DNA of 64,000 nt from Alkalimonas delamerensis (GCF_030717955.1 NZ_JAUZVY010000007.1:1-64000); one strand, 5' to 3'. Counted from the stretch's first letter, positions 1 through 9,635 are shown. Notes: a model not told the origin generated them from the letters alone. A program made the numbers and translations.

Positions 1-20
1 CACCGGTAGGCCTTTTTGCG

Positions 21-833
21 TTACGGTTTTCTGTTCAGATTACCATGCCTGTCAAAGCTCCAATGCTCTGTGCCAAGTAACTCCAGATAGGATTTGGCCT
101 CGGAAAGAGGAACGGCATGGATAAAGTGTTGTTGATGGTCAAGAAAGATTAACCATTGCTGGTTGCTCTCAGCAAGCTCAGATGCTGATAGGTAGCGATG
201 CATTCCGAGGAAAAGTGGCGGATAATGCTTCCAGCCTTTTTGGCTGCGAAAGATGTAATCGCTTTGGTAATCCAGATGCAGGTAATTGGCCTGCTGGATA
301 GCGGAAAGCTGGCTTTTATGGACGATGTTGACAATGGCGATGCTGTTGCTGCTTGCAATCAGTTGTTGGTAGCGCTGCTGCTGAAGATCCTGGCCTTGCT
401 GTCTAAGAGCAAGGGTATCTGCAAAACTCTGATCCAGTGGAGGGCTGAGCTCTAGAGCAAAGTAGGCCTCTCGGTAATCCCTGAATAATTGCTCCCAGCC
501 ATCGTCGTCATCACAGGCTAACGATCTGTCTTGCCATTTGAACACAGTGCTGGAAGGTTTGAGAGCGATGCTCCTTATAAAGTCCCGATAAGACGCAATG
601 GGCAGCGCTAGAGTTTGCTCGATCACGCTGACGGCAGGGAAGCTTTCGAGCTCTTGATATAAGCTGCTCCATTGAATAGCTGATTCACTGTGCTGACAGT
701 GGTGATAAGCTTCGGTCAGCTGTTGACTAAGTTGCTCTGTATCAAGCGCAACCTGCAGCAAGCGTATTTGTTGTGCGGTAAAATCCTCCGCGGTAAGGCT
801 GGAAAAGAGGGTAAAAGCAACAATTGAGAGCAT
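21..833 (-). CDS. Hypothetical exported protein (270 aa)
   Basis: I do not recognise this protein. It opens with a short hydrophobic stretch (IVAFTLFSSLTA), which looks like a cleavable signal peptide, so a periplasmic or surface location is likely. The mature part is rich in Gln, Leu and Ser. It has only two obvious cysteines (in HHCQHS near residue 46 and LACDDDD near 106), which could pair in an oxidising compartment. No catalytic motif or repeat is visible. It lies 50 bp downstream of tmcA on the same strand and could be read through from that operon. The start has no clear Shine-Dalgarno sequence, so the exact N-terminus is uncertain. Confidence 0.6.
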   Translation of the reverse strand: MLSIVAFTLFSSLTAEDFTAQQIRLLQVALDTEQLSQQLTEAYHHCQHSESAIQWSSLYQELESFPAVSVIEQTLALPIASYRDFIRSIALKPSSTVFKWQDRSLACDDDDGWEQLFRDYREAYFALELSPPLDQSFADTLALRQQGQDLQQQRYQQLIASSNSIAIVNIVHKSQLSAIQQANYLHLDYQSDYIFRSQKGWKHYPPLFLGMHRYLSASELAESNQQWLIFLDHQQHFIHAVPLSEAKSYLELLGTEHWSFDRHGNLNRKP

Positions 834-883
834 GGTAATGTCATCAGCTAAAACACCAGATTAACACTATTTTAGTTGATGTA

Positions 884-2953
884 CTACTTTGAGGCGGGGG
901 TTGAAAGTGCTGCCGCCATCATGCAGCGCAATCGCTCGATGATCTGCTTTTTACCGGTTAAACCAAAGGTTCTGGCTAAAGAATCAAAGGATCTCTTTTG
1001 CCACAGCAGGGCTATGCAGAGCTCGGCATCTGCAGCTGGCACATCCTGCAGATGCTGATTAAACCAATGCAGCAGCTGGCTATAAATAAGTTCGAAAGGA
1101 CGCTGCTGATCGGCAAACAGGATCAGCGCCTGATAATCCAACTGACTGAGTGTTTGCTGTGGTGGTGTGACTAATTGTCGAAGCAGTGCGGGGGAAAGCT
1201 GCGAGTAAAGGGCCGGGACTTGATCATAGAGCTGGCGGCTAAAGCTGCTTTCCAATTGCCTGATGGTACTTTGGTGCTTATTGCTTTGCTGCAACATCAG
1301 CAGTGAATGCTCACCGCTGGCCTGATCGGCTTTGACGCCCAAGCGTACCGGCACAAAGCCAGCTCGAGACCAGAAGCTCAGCAGCGGTGCCGATACCGCA
1401 AAGCTGGTTCCGAGCAGGCGCTGCGCAGATTGATAGTGTGCACTGATACGGCTTAGCAGCTCAGTGCCAAGGCCTTGCCCCTGCAATTTGGGGTGCACTA
1501 CTATGCGCTGGACACGGGCCATCGGCGCTTGGGCAAGTTTGGGTTGTTGCAGGTGAAACGTCAGGCTTTGTGCCAACAAATGCCCTTGTACCCGTCGCTT
1601 GCCAAGCAGTACTTCTTTACTGAGTAATTCGGGTAATTTGCCTTCCAGACTAACCAGGGCACAAGCCAGCAGGTTGTTGTGTTGCAGCAGGGCAAAGACT
1701 TCCAGTTGCGGGTTATCCAGCAAAGCGGCCAGATCATCGACTTTGGTTTGGTAATGCGCCAAAGACAACAAATGAAACAAAGATTGCAGCAGCTCTGGCT
1801 GCTTAAGCAGCTGGCCGGAGTTGAGTTGTTGCAGCTGCAATGCATCGATAGCGCCGTCCCACTCCGGATCTTGCTCCGATAGATTTAACAGCAAGCTATG
1901 AAACAGCAGTTGTTCGAGTGGATCGCCATCCGCATAACGTATCGGCTGCGTGAGCTGCAGCTGTTTAAAACCGGCAAAGTGCTGCTGCAAATAAGCCTGA
2001 AAACGTAACTGAAAGCCGCGGCCGGTGCCTTCATAGCCGTGCTCAGTGGTGGCAAAAACGACTCTGGGATAGGCCTGCACCAGTTGCTGCAACAAAGGGG
2101 TGGGGATGGCGGCTGCTTCATCCACCAGCACCAAATCAGCATGCGGTTGCTGCTTTAGCAGCACATCAATCGGCAGGTAACGCAGCAGCGATTGCTGTTC
2201 AGAACTGACATGGGCACAAAAGTGCTGTTGGCAGATAGCCGCAGCTGACTCAGTGGGCGCCGTCAACAGGATTTGTTTATCGTGCTGTGCTAATTCAGCG
2301 GCAGCCAGCCCAAGTGCTGCTGATTTACCCCGGCCCCGATGCGCGGTCAGCACCAAAGGGCGTTTGCGATGGCCCAGCGCTACTTTATGAATGGCGGCAA
2401 CTGCAGCTTGCTGCTCGGGGCTGGCATAAGGTGCCGGTGCTGGCTCAGGGGTGGTAATTTTCGGAAAGATGGGGGCTTGCTGCACCTCATCGGGTGTCAG
2501 CCAGGCCAGTGCGCATTGCTGCAAGCGCTGGCAGAAAAACCGCACAAAATCACCCCGGTGTTTGCTTGCATCCAGTGGATAGGGCAGCAGATGGCGATGG
2601 TCAGGGTTCGGTTGTTGCATCCACTGCTCAGGCTCTGGTGTCAGCAGCAACCAAAGACCATCCGCTTTAAGACTGCCGCTAACCGCAGCAACCAAATCGG
2701 CAGGAAAACCTTGCTCTGCATTAATAATCAGCCAGTCGCACTCAGTGCCGAGCTGTTTGTGTTGTCGGCTCGGTACCAGTGCACCAGCCGGCGCATCCGG
2801 GCCAATCCAGCACAGTTTGTCCGGCTGGAAGTGTTGCAACAGCTGCTGTACTTCCGGCAACAAGCGGCTGTTGCTGCCACTGAACACCACGGGCAGGCGG
2901 CATTGGGCAGCGCTGGCGGCTCTGAGCCAATCAGGCAGCTGCTGCACCAACAT
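884..2953 (-). CDS. tmcA: tRNA(Met) cytidine acetyltransferase TmcA
   Basis: TmcA makes N4-acetylcytidine at the wobble position of elongator tRNA-Met, using ATP and acetyl-CoA. The protein shows an N-terminal DUF1726-like part, then an RNA-helicase module with Walker A (TAHRGRGKSAALG, about residue 205) and Walker B (VLVDEAAAIPTP). A GNAT acetyltransferase domain follows (VVHPKLQGQGLGTELL, with the Q-x-x-G-x-G acetyl-CoA loop), and then a C-terminal tRNA-binding region. At 689 aa it is close to the family's usual length of about 670. I start it at the ATG at 2953, which overlaps the uvrD stop as TGATG and implies translational coupling. An in-frame ATG 42 bp upstream lies inside uvrD and looks less likely. 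Confidence 0.95.
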   Translation of the reverse strand: MLVQQLPDWLRAASAAQCRLPVVFSGSNSRLLPEVQQLLQHFQPDKLCWIGPDAPAGALVPSRQHKQLGTECDWLIINAEQGFPADLVAAVSGSLKADGLWLLLTPEPEQWMQQPNPDHRHLLPYPLDASKHRGDFVRFFCQRLQQCALAWLTPDEVQQAPIFPKITTPEPAPAPYASPEQQAAVAAIHKVALGHRKRPLVLTAHRGRGKSAALGLAAAELAQHDKQILLTAPTESAAAICQQHFCAHVSSEQQSLLRYLPIDVLLKQQPHADLVLVDEAAAIPTPLLQQLVQAYPRVVFATTEHGYEGTGRGFQLRFQAYLQQHFAGFKQLQLTQPIRYADGDPLEQLLFHSLLLNLSEQDPEWDGAIDALQLQQLNSGQLLKQPELLQSLFHLLSLAHYQTKVDDLAALLDNPQLEVFALLQHNNLLACALVSLEGKLPELLSKEVLLGKRRVQGHLLAQSLTFHLQQPKLAQAPMARVQRIVVHPKLQGQGLGTELLSRISAHYQSAQRLLGTSFAVSAPLLSFWSRAGFVPVRLGVKADQASGEHSLLMLQQSNKHQSTIRQLESSFSRQLYDQVPALYSQLSPALLRQLVTPPQQTLSQLDYQALILFADQQRPFELIYSQLLHWFNQHLQDVPAADAELCIALLWQKRSFDSLARTFGLTGKKQIIERLRCMMAAALSTPASK

Positions 2954-5124
2954 CAGGCGATGGCCTCCAGCCTGGCGTAGGCGGTGACCAGCCATTTGCT
3001 GCCCACCTCGTCAAAATTAACCTGAATTCGTGACTGAGCCCCGCTGCCTTCGTAGTTTAGGACGGTGCCTTCGCCGAATTTGCTGTGCAGCACCCGTTGT
3101 CCGAGCTTGTAGCCGGTACTCTCAAAGGCAAGATGGCTGGCTTGCTGACCAAAGCGTCCCCCTGTGGCGGGCTGCACCACCCGGGTGGTCAAGCGGATGG
3201 GCTGCAGATACTGCTCGGGAATTTCGCGCAGAAAACGGGATGGCAGTTGGTGGTGCTCCTGGCCATAGATGCGGCGACTTTCGGCGTGGCACAGATACAA
3301 CTTTTGCATCGCTCGGGTCATGCCGACGTAACAGAGGCGACGCTCTTCTTCCAGCCGGCCGGGCTCATCGGCGCTTTGCTGGCTGGGAAACATGCCTTCT
3401 TCCAGGCCGTTGATAAAGACCAGCGGAAACTCCAGCCCTTTGGCGCTGTGCAAGGTCATCAGCTGGACCGCATCGGCGTGCTTATCGGCCTGGTACTCAC
3501 CGGCATCCAGCGCAGCCTGGGACAAAAAGGACTCGAGCGGCGTCATTTGCTCGTCGGCCTGGTAAGGCGCACTTTGACAGGCGCTGATCAGTTCGTTTAA
3601 GTTCTCCAGCCGGGTCTGAGCTTTTTCACCCTTTTCGGCCTGGTACATGGCGTAGAGGCCTGAGCGTTTGATGGCATGTTCGGCTTGTTCGTGCAGTGGC
3701 AGCTCCATGCATTCGCTACTTAACTGCTCAATCAGCTCGATAAACTGGCCAATGGCATTGGCTGCACGACCCGATAGCTGCTTTTCAGCCAACATCCGCT
3801 GCAGACTTTGCCATAGGGTCAGCTGCTGGCTACGGGCTTCTGCCCTTACTTTGGCCAGGGTGGTGTCGCCAATACCGCGAGCTGGCGTATTAATCACCCG
3901 CTCGATGGCAGCGTCGTCGTTGCGGTTGGCAATCAGCCGCAGGTAGGCCAAGGCATCTTTGATTTCCTGCCGCTCGTAAAAGCGCAAGCCACCGTAGATG
4001 CGGTAATTGAGCCCTGCCTGGATCAAGGCTTCTTCCAATATCCGCGATTGGGCGTTGTTGCGGTAGAGGATGGCTGCATCGCTTAAGGTGTTGCCTTGCT
4101 GCTGCCAGTCCTGAATGCGGCCGACAATAAAACGGGCTTCATCCAGTTCATTAAAGGCGGTGTAGAGCGAAATGGGCTCGCCTTCCTGGCCATCGGTCCA
4201 CAAGTCTTTGCCGAGCCGGTCGCTGTTGTTGGCAATGACGGCATTGGCGGCTTTTAGAATGGTGGCGGTGGAGCGGTAGTTTTGCTCCAGCCGGATGGTG
4301 ACAGGCTCGCTGAAGTCGCGCAAAAAGCTCTGAATGTTTTCAACCCGGGCACCGCGCCAACCATAAATCGACTGATCGTCATCGCCGACTATCATCACCT
4401 TGCTGTCTGGCCCTGCCAGCAGCTTTAGCCAACGGTACTGAATGGCGTTGGTATCCTGAAACTCATCCACCAGCACATGGCGAAAACGCTGTTGGTAGTG
4501 TGCCCGTACTTCAGGGTGTTGCTGCAATAACTCGACCGAACGCAGCAGGATCTCAGCAAAATCGACCAGCCCGGCCCGATCACAGACATCCTGATAAGCG
4601 GCATAAATCTTCAGCATGGTTTGCAGGCTGAAATCGCCGCCGGCTTCAATTTGGCCTGGCCGATCGCCCTCGTCTTTGCGGGCATTGATAAACCATTGAA
4701 TTTGCTTAGCGGGCCAGTGTTTTTCATCCAGATTCAGGCTTTTCAGCACCCGGCGGATCAGCCGGTACTGATCGTCGGAGTCGAGGATTTGAAAGCCCTG
4801 CGGCAAACCTGCCTCCTGATAGTGGTGGCGCAGCAAGCGGTGCGATAAGCCGTGAAAAGTGCCCATCCAGAGGTTGTGCAAGCTGACCCCGACGGTGTGC
4901 TCAATGCGACCACGCATTTCCTGCGCGGCTTTGTTGGTAAAGGTCACTGCCAGCAAGCTGTAAGGAGCGACTCGTTCGACCTGCATTAACCAGGCCAAGC
5001 GATGGATCAACACCCTGGTTTTGCCACTGCCAGCCCCTGCCAGCACCAGCATATGCTGCGGCGGCGCTGCCACAGCTTCGCGTTGGGGGTCGTTCAGGTC
5101 ATCCAGCAGGCTCGATACATCCAT
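2953..5124 (-). CDS. uvrD: DNA helicase II UvrD
   Basis: UvrD is the 3'-5' superfamily 1 helicase of nucleotide-excision and mismatch repair. The 723-aa product carries the Q motif (LNDPQREAV), Walker A (AGAGSGKTRVL), motif Ia (AVTFTNKAAQEM), DEFQDTN as motif II, GDDDQSIYGWRGA as motif III and QNYRST as motif IV. Motif V (MTLHSAKGLEFPLVF) and motif VI (VGMTRAM) follow, then the C-terminal Tudor-like tail (HSKFGEGTVLNYEG). Length matches E. coli UvrD (720 aa). It is followed by tmcA with a TGATG overlap and preceded by an 82-bp gap with its own likely promoter. I looked for a LexA box in that gap and found none. Confidence 0.97.
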   Translation of the reverse strand: MDVSSLLDDLNDPQREAVAAPPQHMLVLAGAGSGKTRVLIHRLAWLMQVERVAPYSLLAVTFTNKAAQEMRGRIEHTVGVSLHNLWMGTFHGLSHRLLRHHYQEAGLPQGFQILDSDDQYRLIRRVLKSLNLDEKHWPAKQIQWFINARKDEGDRPGQIEAGGDFSLQTMLKIYAAYQDVCDRAGLVDFAEILLRSVELLQQHPEVRAHYQQRFRHVLVDEFQDTNAIQYRWLKLLAGPDSKVMIVGDDDQSIYGWRGARVENIQSFLRDFSEPVTIRLEQNYRSTATILKAANAVIANNSDRLGKDLWTDGQEGEPISLYTAFNELDEARFIVGRIQDWQQQGNTLSDAAILYRNNAQSRILEEALIQAGLNYRIYGGLRFYERQEIKDALAYLRLIANRNDDAAIERVINTPARGIGDTTLAKVRAEARSQQLTLWQSLQRMLAEKQLSGRAANAIGQFIELIEQLSSECMELPLHEQAEHAIKRSGLYAMYQAEKGEKAQTRLENLNELISACQSAPYQADEQMTPLESFLSQAALDAGEYQADKHADAVQLMTLHSAKGLEFPLVFINGLEEGMFPSQQSADEPGRLEEERRLCYVGMTRAMQKLYLCHAESRRIYGQEHHQLPSRFLREIPEQYLQPIRLTTRVVQPATGGRFGQQASHLAFESTGYKLGQRVLHSKFGEGTVLNYEGSGAQSRIQVNFDEVGSKWLVTAYARLEAIA

Positions 5125-5153
5125 CAGGGCATCCGATTGTTACAGAAAAAGGC

Positions 5154-5181
5154 ATTATAACAGGCCTGAGCCGCAGGCCAA
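5154..5181 (-). promoter_or_regulatory. Probable sigma-70 promoter of uvrD-tmcA
   Basis: On the minus strand a perfect TATAAT (5154-5159) is preceded by TTGGCC (5176-5181) at a 16-bp spacing, about 30 bp upstream of the uvrD start. This would let uvrD-tmcA be transcribed apart from the upstream lptM-to-HAD genes. The -35 match is only moderate and the assignment is inference. Confidence 0.5.
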
Positions 5182-5206
5182 GATTTGGTGGATGGATATC
5201 CAGTGT

Positions 5207-5908
5207 TTATCCCAGCAGTTTAATCAATTGCGACAGCTGGGTGAGCCGCAGATGGGGCAATACAGGGACTGAGCTTTGATGGTGATCCAGCCAGGCGGCC
5301 TGGCAACCGGCGCTGAGTGCGCCCATCACATCGGCCCGGTGGCTGTCGCCGATATGCAGGATCTGTTGTGGCGTAAGCTGCAGCTTTTTGGCGGCGGCCA
5401 GAAATAGATCTGGAAAGGGTTTCATCCGGCCATCCGGCCCGGCCTGCAGACTGAACTGAAACAGATCCCCAAGCCCCATGCGCTGGATGCAGGCATTGCC
5501 ATTGGTGATCGCTACCAGCTGATAGCGGCTGGCCAATTGCTGCAGCAACCGACGCACTTCTGGTGTTATGGAGATCGTCGTTCGTGCCTGCCAAAAAGCC
5601 TGATAAGCGGCTTCGGCGATTTTAGCCGCCTTACCAGTCGCCAGCCCAAGCTGAATTAACCCTGCTTCCAGTCCCAGCAAGCGCCAACGGCCAATATCGT
5701 GGCGAATGTCCGGTTGTTGTTGCCCCAGTTGCCAGCGCTGCTGACTCCAGTAGTCCAGCGGTTTGTGCAGCTCAGGCGCCAGTTGTTGCTGCAGGCTGTG
5801 CAGCATCGCCTGTTCGGCCGCCAGCAAGACCGGCCGGTTGTCGTACAGGGTGTCGTCCAAATCGAATGATAAGACTTGAAAAGGCGCCAATGCCTTATAT
5901 AACTGCAT
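5207..5908 (-). CDS. HAD-family phosphatase (YigB-like)
   Basis: This is a haloacid-dehalogenase superfamily hydrolase of 233 aa. Motif I is FDLDDTLYDN (nucleophile Asp and acid/base Asp), motif II is the Thr in AITNGN, the motif III Lys region is GRMKPFPDLF, and motif IV is HIGDSHRADVMGA. A helical cap lies between motifs I and II. E. coli YigB, in the same xerC-yigB-uvrD gene order, dephosphorylates FMN and other small phosphoesters; the exact substrate here is inferred from that synteny. The start codon overlaps the xerC stop as TAATG, so the two are translationally coupled. Confidence 0.88.
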   Translation of the reverse strand: MQLYKALAPFQVLSFDLDDTLYDNRPVLLAAEQAMLHSLQQQLAPELHKPLDYWSQQRWQLGQQQPDIRHDIGRWRLLGLEAGLIQLGLATGKAAKIAEAAYQAFWQARTTISITPEVRRLLQQLASRYQLVAITNGNACIQRMGLGDLFQFSLQAGPDGRMKPFPDLFLAAAKKLQLTPQQILHIGDSHRADVMGALSAGCQAAWLDHHQSSVPVLPHLRLTQLSQLIKLLG

Positions 5909-6843
5909 TAACTTTTCTTCCTTGCTCTGGGATGCGCACCATCGTACACCTTAGCCAAGTGCTGAAAGTCGAGGTGGGTGTAGACCTGAGTGGTGCTTAA
6001 ATTGGCGTGGCCGAGCAGTTCTTGCACGGCGCGCAAGTCGCCACTGGATTCGAGCAGATGGCTGGCAAAGGAGTGGCGCAGCATGTGTGGGTGCAGCGAT
6101 TGTGGCAGCCCTTGCTGTTTGGCCCAGCGTTCGACCCGTTGCCGGACCTGGCGGGTGGAGATGCGTTGTTGCTGCAGGCTTAAAAACAGTGCCTGACTGT
6201 CCTCTGCCGGCAGCTTGGGGCCGGCCAGTTCGGGCCGGTGCTGCAGCCAGCTTTGCAGTGCCTTGATGGCGAAGCGGCCAATGGGCACCAACCGATCTTT
6301 GCTGCCCTTACCCCGCACCCGCAGCAGCCGCTGGTGCCAGTCAATGTCCGGTAGATTGATGTTGACCAGCTCTTCCAAACGCAGGCCGGACGAGTAAAAC
6401 AATTCCAGCATGGCGCGATCGCGGTAGCCCAGGCTATCCTCGGGCTCGGCATCCAGCAGCTGGCGTATTTGATCGACATCCAGTTGCTTCGGCAGGGTTT
6501 TCGGCGCTTTGGGGACTTTCAGCTGTTGGGCCGGATTAATCTCCAATCCAAGCTCGGGCTGCAAAAAGCGAAACAGGCTGCGCAAACTGGCGGCGCGCAG
6601 GGCCAGTGAGCGCGGCGCTAAACCTTGCTGAAAATCCTGCATCAGCAGGCGTTGCAGCATCGTCTGTTTTACCTCCGACCAAGAGGACACCGGCAAACGG
6701 ATGGCAATGGCTTCCAGCTGCTGCCGATAGCTGCTCAGTGTGGCCTTGCTGTACTGACGCTCATGGCGCAGGTGATCGATAAAACGTTGCAGCGGCCCGG
6801 CCAGCGCCTCAGGCAAGGCTGAGCCCGTCTGCTCAGGCGACAT
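5908..6843 (-). CDS. xerC: Tyrosine recombinase XerC
   Basis: XerC acts with XerD at dif to resolve chromosome dimers. The N-terminal SAM-like core-binding domain (about residues 10-95, FIDHLRHERQYSKATLSSY) is followed by the catalytic domain. Catalytic residues are visible: Arg in SSGLRLEEL, Lys in RGKGSKDR, His and Arg in HMLRHSFASHLL, His in LGHANLSTT and nucleophile Tyr in TQVYTH. I start it at the ATG at 6843, giving 311 aa. The longer upstream reading is out-of-frame DUF484 sequence. It overlaps DUF484 by 11 bp, and its gene neighbours match those of enterobacterial xerC. Confidence 0.95.
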   Translation of the reverse strand: MSPEQTGSALPEALAGPLQRFIDHLRHERQYSKATLSSYRQQLEAIAIRLPVSSWSEVKQTMLQRLLMQDFQQGLAPRSLALRAASLRSLFRFLQPELGLEINPAQQLKVPKAPKTLPKQLDVDQIRQLLDAEPEDSLGYRDRAMLELFYSSGLRLEELVNINLPDIDWHQRLLRVRGKGSKDRLVPIGRFAIKALQSWLQHRPELAGPKLPAEDSQALFLSLQQQRISTRQVRQRVERWAKQQGLPQSLHPHMLRHSFASHLLESSGDLRAVQELLGHANLSTTQVYTHLDFQHLAKVYDGAHPRARKKS

Positions 6844-7531
6844 GGTGCGCCGGTGAGAGCACCCGCACCACCAGTTCGGCGATATGGGCCAGAAACAAGT
6901 TGTCCATCTCGGGCTGGAAGTGATCGTCCTGCTCACTGCCGAAGGCCAGCAAGGCCAGCGGGGTATCGCCGGCCTGAATCAATTGCAAAGCGACCGAATG
7001 AATGCTGGCCGGGAAAATCAGTTGCTGCTCCTCCTGGTTTAACCGCCCGAGATAGAGGTTGCGATCGTTCAGGCGCCGGTTGAGCAGCAGTTCAAACTGG
7101 CTGTAATCCGGCTTGCTGCCCTCGGCGGCAAAGGAGAACAGCTTGCAGGCATGCACGCCTGGCATGGCGGTAGTAAAGGCGGTTAAGTGCTGCTGCAGCT
7201 CGCTGGCGTGCCGGCACTGCATCAAATCGACATGCAATTGATTCAGCGCTTTAAAAATCAACTCGTTGTGACGGGCGATGCCCATCAGGCGGGTGATCTC
7301 TTCTTCCAGAGCGTGGATTTTCTCCCGTTGCAGCTCCAGCTTGCGCTCGACCAGGGAAATACTGCCTTTTTGCGAGTGGGGTAAACGCAGCTCTGCCAAG
7401 AGCTCTGGGTAGTGCAGGAAAAAGTCCGGGTGTTGCTGCAGGTGATCCATCACCAGGGCGGCTTGCATTCGCTGCTCATCGGCTTGCAGTTCAGCGGCTG
7501 TCAGACTGTTGTTTTCTTTGTTGCTACTCAT
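6833..7531 (-). CDS. DUF484 family protein
   Basis: This 232-aa member of the DUF484 family (GAF-like fold) is typically encoded between dapF and xerC in Gammaproteobacteria. The conserved N-terminal block is recognisable (DHLQQHPDFFLHYPELL, then SLVERKLELQREK). A predicted helical or coiled stretch follows, then a C-terminal GAF-like region (LALLAFGSEQDDHF). Function is not established. The start chosen, ATG at 7531, overlaps the dapF stop as ATGA; the upstream extension is the antisense-rich dapF reading frame and is not family-like. Confidence 0.88.
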   Translation of the reverse strand: MSSNKENNSLTAAELQADEQRMQAALVMDHLQQHPDFFLHYPELLAELRLPHSQKGSISLVERKLELQREKIHALEEEITRLMGIARHNELIFKALNQLHVDLMQCRHASELQQHLTAFTTAMPGVHACKLFSFAAEGSKPDYSQFELLLNRRLNDRNLYLGRLNQEEQQLIFPASIHSVALQLIQAGDTPLALLAFGSEQDDHFQPEMDNLFLAHIAELVVRVLSPAHHVA

Positions 7532-8388
7532 AAATTGATTTGTCCGTCGTATACGTGGGTGGCGGGGCCTGTCATCCGAACCGGTTGGCCGGGGCCTTGC
7601 CAGCGAATGGTCAGGCTGCCACCGGGTAAGTCTACCCGCACTTGTTGTTGGAGTTTTTTCTGCAAAGCACCCACTACCACAGCAGCGCAAGCTCCGGTAC
7701 CACAGGCCAGGGTTTCACCGACACCGCGCTCCCAGACACGCAGCTTGATGTGCTGAGGGTTGATGATCTGCATAAAGCCGATGTTGGCGCGCTCCGGGAA
7801 GCGCTCATGCAACTCGAATAAAGGCCCCAGAATGTCAACCGCGGCGGTATCCAGTTGGTCAACAATGGTCACCGCGTGGGGATTGCCCATTGAAACCACC
7901 CCTGCCAGCAAGGTTTGATCGTCGGCCCGCAGAATGTAAGTGGTTTCCTGTTTGTTGGCTTTAAACGGTATGCGATCCGGCTCCAGCTGCGGCACGCCCA
8001 TATTGACTGTGACCTGGCCATCTTGTTCTACCAGCAGCTGAATGGTACCTGACTTGGTGCTGACGCCGATTTTGTGTTTGTTGGTCAGGCCGCGGCTACG
8101 GACAAAGCGGGCGAAACAGCGGGCGCCATTGCCGCATTGTTCCACTTCGGAGCCATCGGCATTGAAAATGCGATAATGGAAGTCCAGATCCGGATCATAG
8201 GGTGGCTCGACCATCAGCAGTTGATCAAAGCCAATGCCAAAGTTGCGATCGGCCAGCCGGCGAATTTGCTCGGGCGTGATGTAGACATTGTTGCTGACGT
8301 TGTCCACCACCATAAAGTCGTTGCCAAGACCGTGCATCTTGGAAAAGTGCAGCACAGTCCCGCGTTTGTCATGACGCTGCGCTGTCAT
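7528..8388 (-). CDS. dapF: Diaminopimelate epimerase DapF
   Basis: DapF converts LL- to meso-diaminopimelate, the direct precursor of lysine and the peptidoglycan cross-linking residue. The family N-terminus (FSKMHGLGNDFMVVD) is clear. The two catalytic cysteines sit in QCGNGARCFARF and ETLACGTGACAAVVV, at the expected spacing. Length is 286 aa from the ATG at 8388, which overlaps the lysA stop as ATGA. A GTG eleven codons further in would give a protein matching E. coli DapF more exactly. It directly follows lysA, the next enzyme in the pathway. Confidence 0.96.
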   Translation of the reverse strand: MTAQRHDKRGTVLHFSKMHGLGNDFMVVDNVSNNVYITPEQIRRLADRNFGIGFDQLLMVEPPYDPDLDFHYRIFNADGSEVEQCGNGARCFARFVRSRGLTNKHKIGVSTKSGTIQLLVEQDGQVTVNMGVPQLEPDRIPFKANKQETTYILRADDQTLLAGVVSMGNPHAVTIVDQLDTAAVDILGPLFELHERFPERANIGFMQIINPQHIKLRVWERGVGETLACGTGACAAVVVGALQKKLQQQVRVDLPGGSLTIRWQGPGQPVRMTGPATHVYDGQINL

Positions 8389-9635
8389 GGGAGCGTTTGT
8401 TCGCCGCGCCATAAATCCTGCCATAGTTCACGTTGCCGGATCAGATGGCAGTTGCCACCATCCACCAGCACTTCGGCCGCCCGGGGCCGGCTGTTGTAAT
8501 TGGAGCTCATGGTAAAACCATAGGCTCCGGCTGAGCGGACCGCCAGCAAATCGCCTTCGGCAATCGCCAGATCGCGGTCTTTGCCGAGAAAATCACCGGT
8601 CTCGCAGACCGGGCCCACCACATCGTAGCGCTGGGTTGCACGGTCACTTTGTTGCTGCACCGGCACGATGGCTTGCCAGGCGCTGTACAGTGCCGGCCGG
8701 ATTAAGTCGTTCATGGCGGCATCGACAATGGCAAAGTTTTTTTCCTGACCTGGCTTTAAGTACTCCACCCGGGTCAGCAACACGCCGGCATTGGCCATAA
8801 TGGCCCGGCCCGGTTCAAAAATCAGCGTCAGTTCCGGGTAGCGTTGCAAGCGTTCGACCACAGCAGCGGCGTACTCGCTGGGGTGCGGTGGGGTTTCTTC
8901 CTGATAACGGACACCCAGGCCACCACCGACATCGATGTGTTGCAAGCGGATCCCAAGGCCAGCCAGACGGTCAATCAATGCCAATAGCTTGTCCAGCGCA
9001 TCCAGAAAAGGTTGAGTTTCGGTGAGCTGTGAGCCAATGTGGCAGTCGACGCCGACCACCTGCAAGTGAGAAGCGGCGGCTGCTTGTTGGTAGATGCGCT
9101 CGGCATCATTGATATCGATGCCAAACTTGTTGGCTTTCAGACCGGTTGAAATGTACGGGTGGGTTTTGGCATCGATGTCCGGATTGACCCGGATGGAAAC
9201 CGGTGCCACTTGATCCAGCGACTGGGCCACCTGCTGCAGGCGCATCAGTTCGGCTTCCGACTCGACATTGAAGCACTTGATGCCCAGTTGCAGCGCATAA
9301 CGCATTTCGTCGGCGGTTTTGGCCACACCAGAAAAGACCACTTTTTTTGGATCGCCGCCGGCAGCGATGACCCGGCGCAACTCACCTTCGGACACGATGT
9401 CAAAACCAGAACCCAGTCGGGCCAGCACATCCAGAATAGCCAGATTGCTGTTGGCTTTGACGGCATAACAGATCAAATGGGGGTGCCCTTTGGCGGCATC
9501 GGCAAAGGCATGATAATGCCGTTCGATGGTGGCCCGGGAGTAGACATAACAGGGGGTGCCGTAATGACTGGCAATGTCTGTTAAAGGCACGTCTTCAGCA
9601 AAAAGCTGCTGCTCACGGTAATTAAAATGGTCCAT
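8385..9635 (-). CDS. lysA: Diaminopimelate decarboxylase LysA
   Basis: LysA is the PLP enzyme that decarboxylates meso-diaminopimelate to lysine. It is a fold-III alanine-racemase-like barrel with the PLP lysine in CYAVKANSN, a substrate/PLP loop HIDVGGGLGV, and the C-terminal CETGDFLGKDR motif containing the active-site Cys. It is 416 aa, like E. coli LysA (420). I use the ATG at 9635 (MDHFNYREQQLF); the longer reading runs back through the lptM gene in another frame. It overlaps lptM by 14 bp and dapF by 4 bp, so the three are one unit. Confidence 0.96.
   Translation of the reverse strand: MDHFNYREQQLFAEDVPLTDIASHYGTPCYVYSRATIERHYHAFADAAKGHPHLICYAVKANSNLAILDVLARLGSGFDIVSEGELRRVIAAGGDPKKVVFSGVAKTADEMRYALQLGIKCFNVESEAELMRLQQVAQSLDQVAPVSIRVNPDIDAKTHPYISTGLKANKFGIDINDAERIYQQAAAASHLQVVGVDCHIGSQLTETQPFLDALDKLLALIDRLAGLGIRLQHIDVGGGLGVRYQEETPPHPSEYAAAVVERLQRYPELTLIFEPGRAIMANAGVLLTRVEYLKPGQEKNFAIVDAAMNDLIRPALYSAWQAIVPVQQQSDRATQRYDVVGPVCETGDFLGKDRDLAIAEGDLLAVRSAGAYGFTMSSNYNSRPRAAEVLVDGGNCHLIRQRELWQDLWRGEQTLP

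Noticed and set aside
3030..3600. Long plus-strand reading frames antisense to uvrD
   Set aside because: They are GC-driven shadows of uvrD codons with no ribosome-binding site or family-like sequence. The same applies to the many antisense frames in dapF, lysA, ppc, dbpA and the M14 gene.
5125..5206. LexA/SOS box before uvrD
   Set aside because: E. coli uvrD has one, but no CTG-N10-CAG pattern of acceptable quality is present here; only CTGT elements without the second half.
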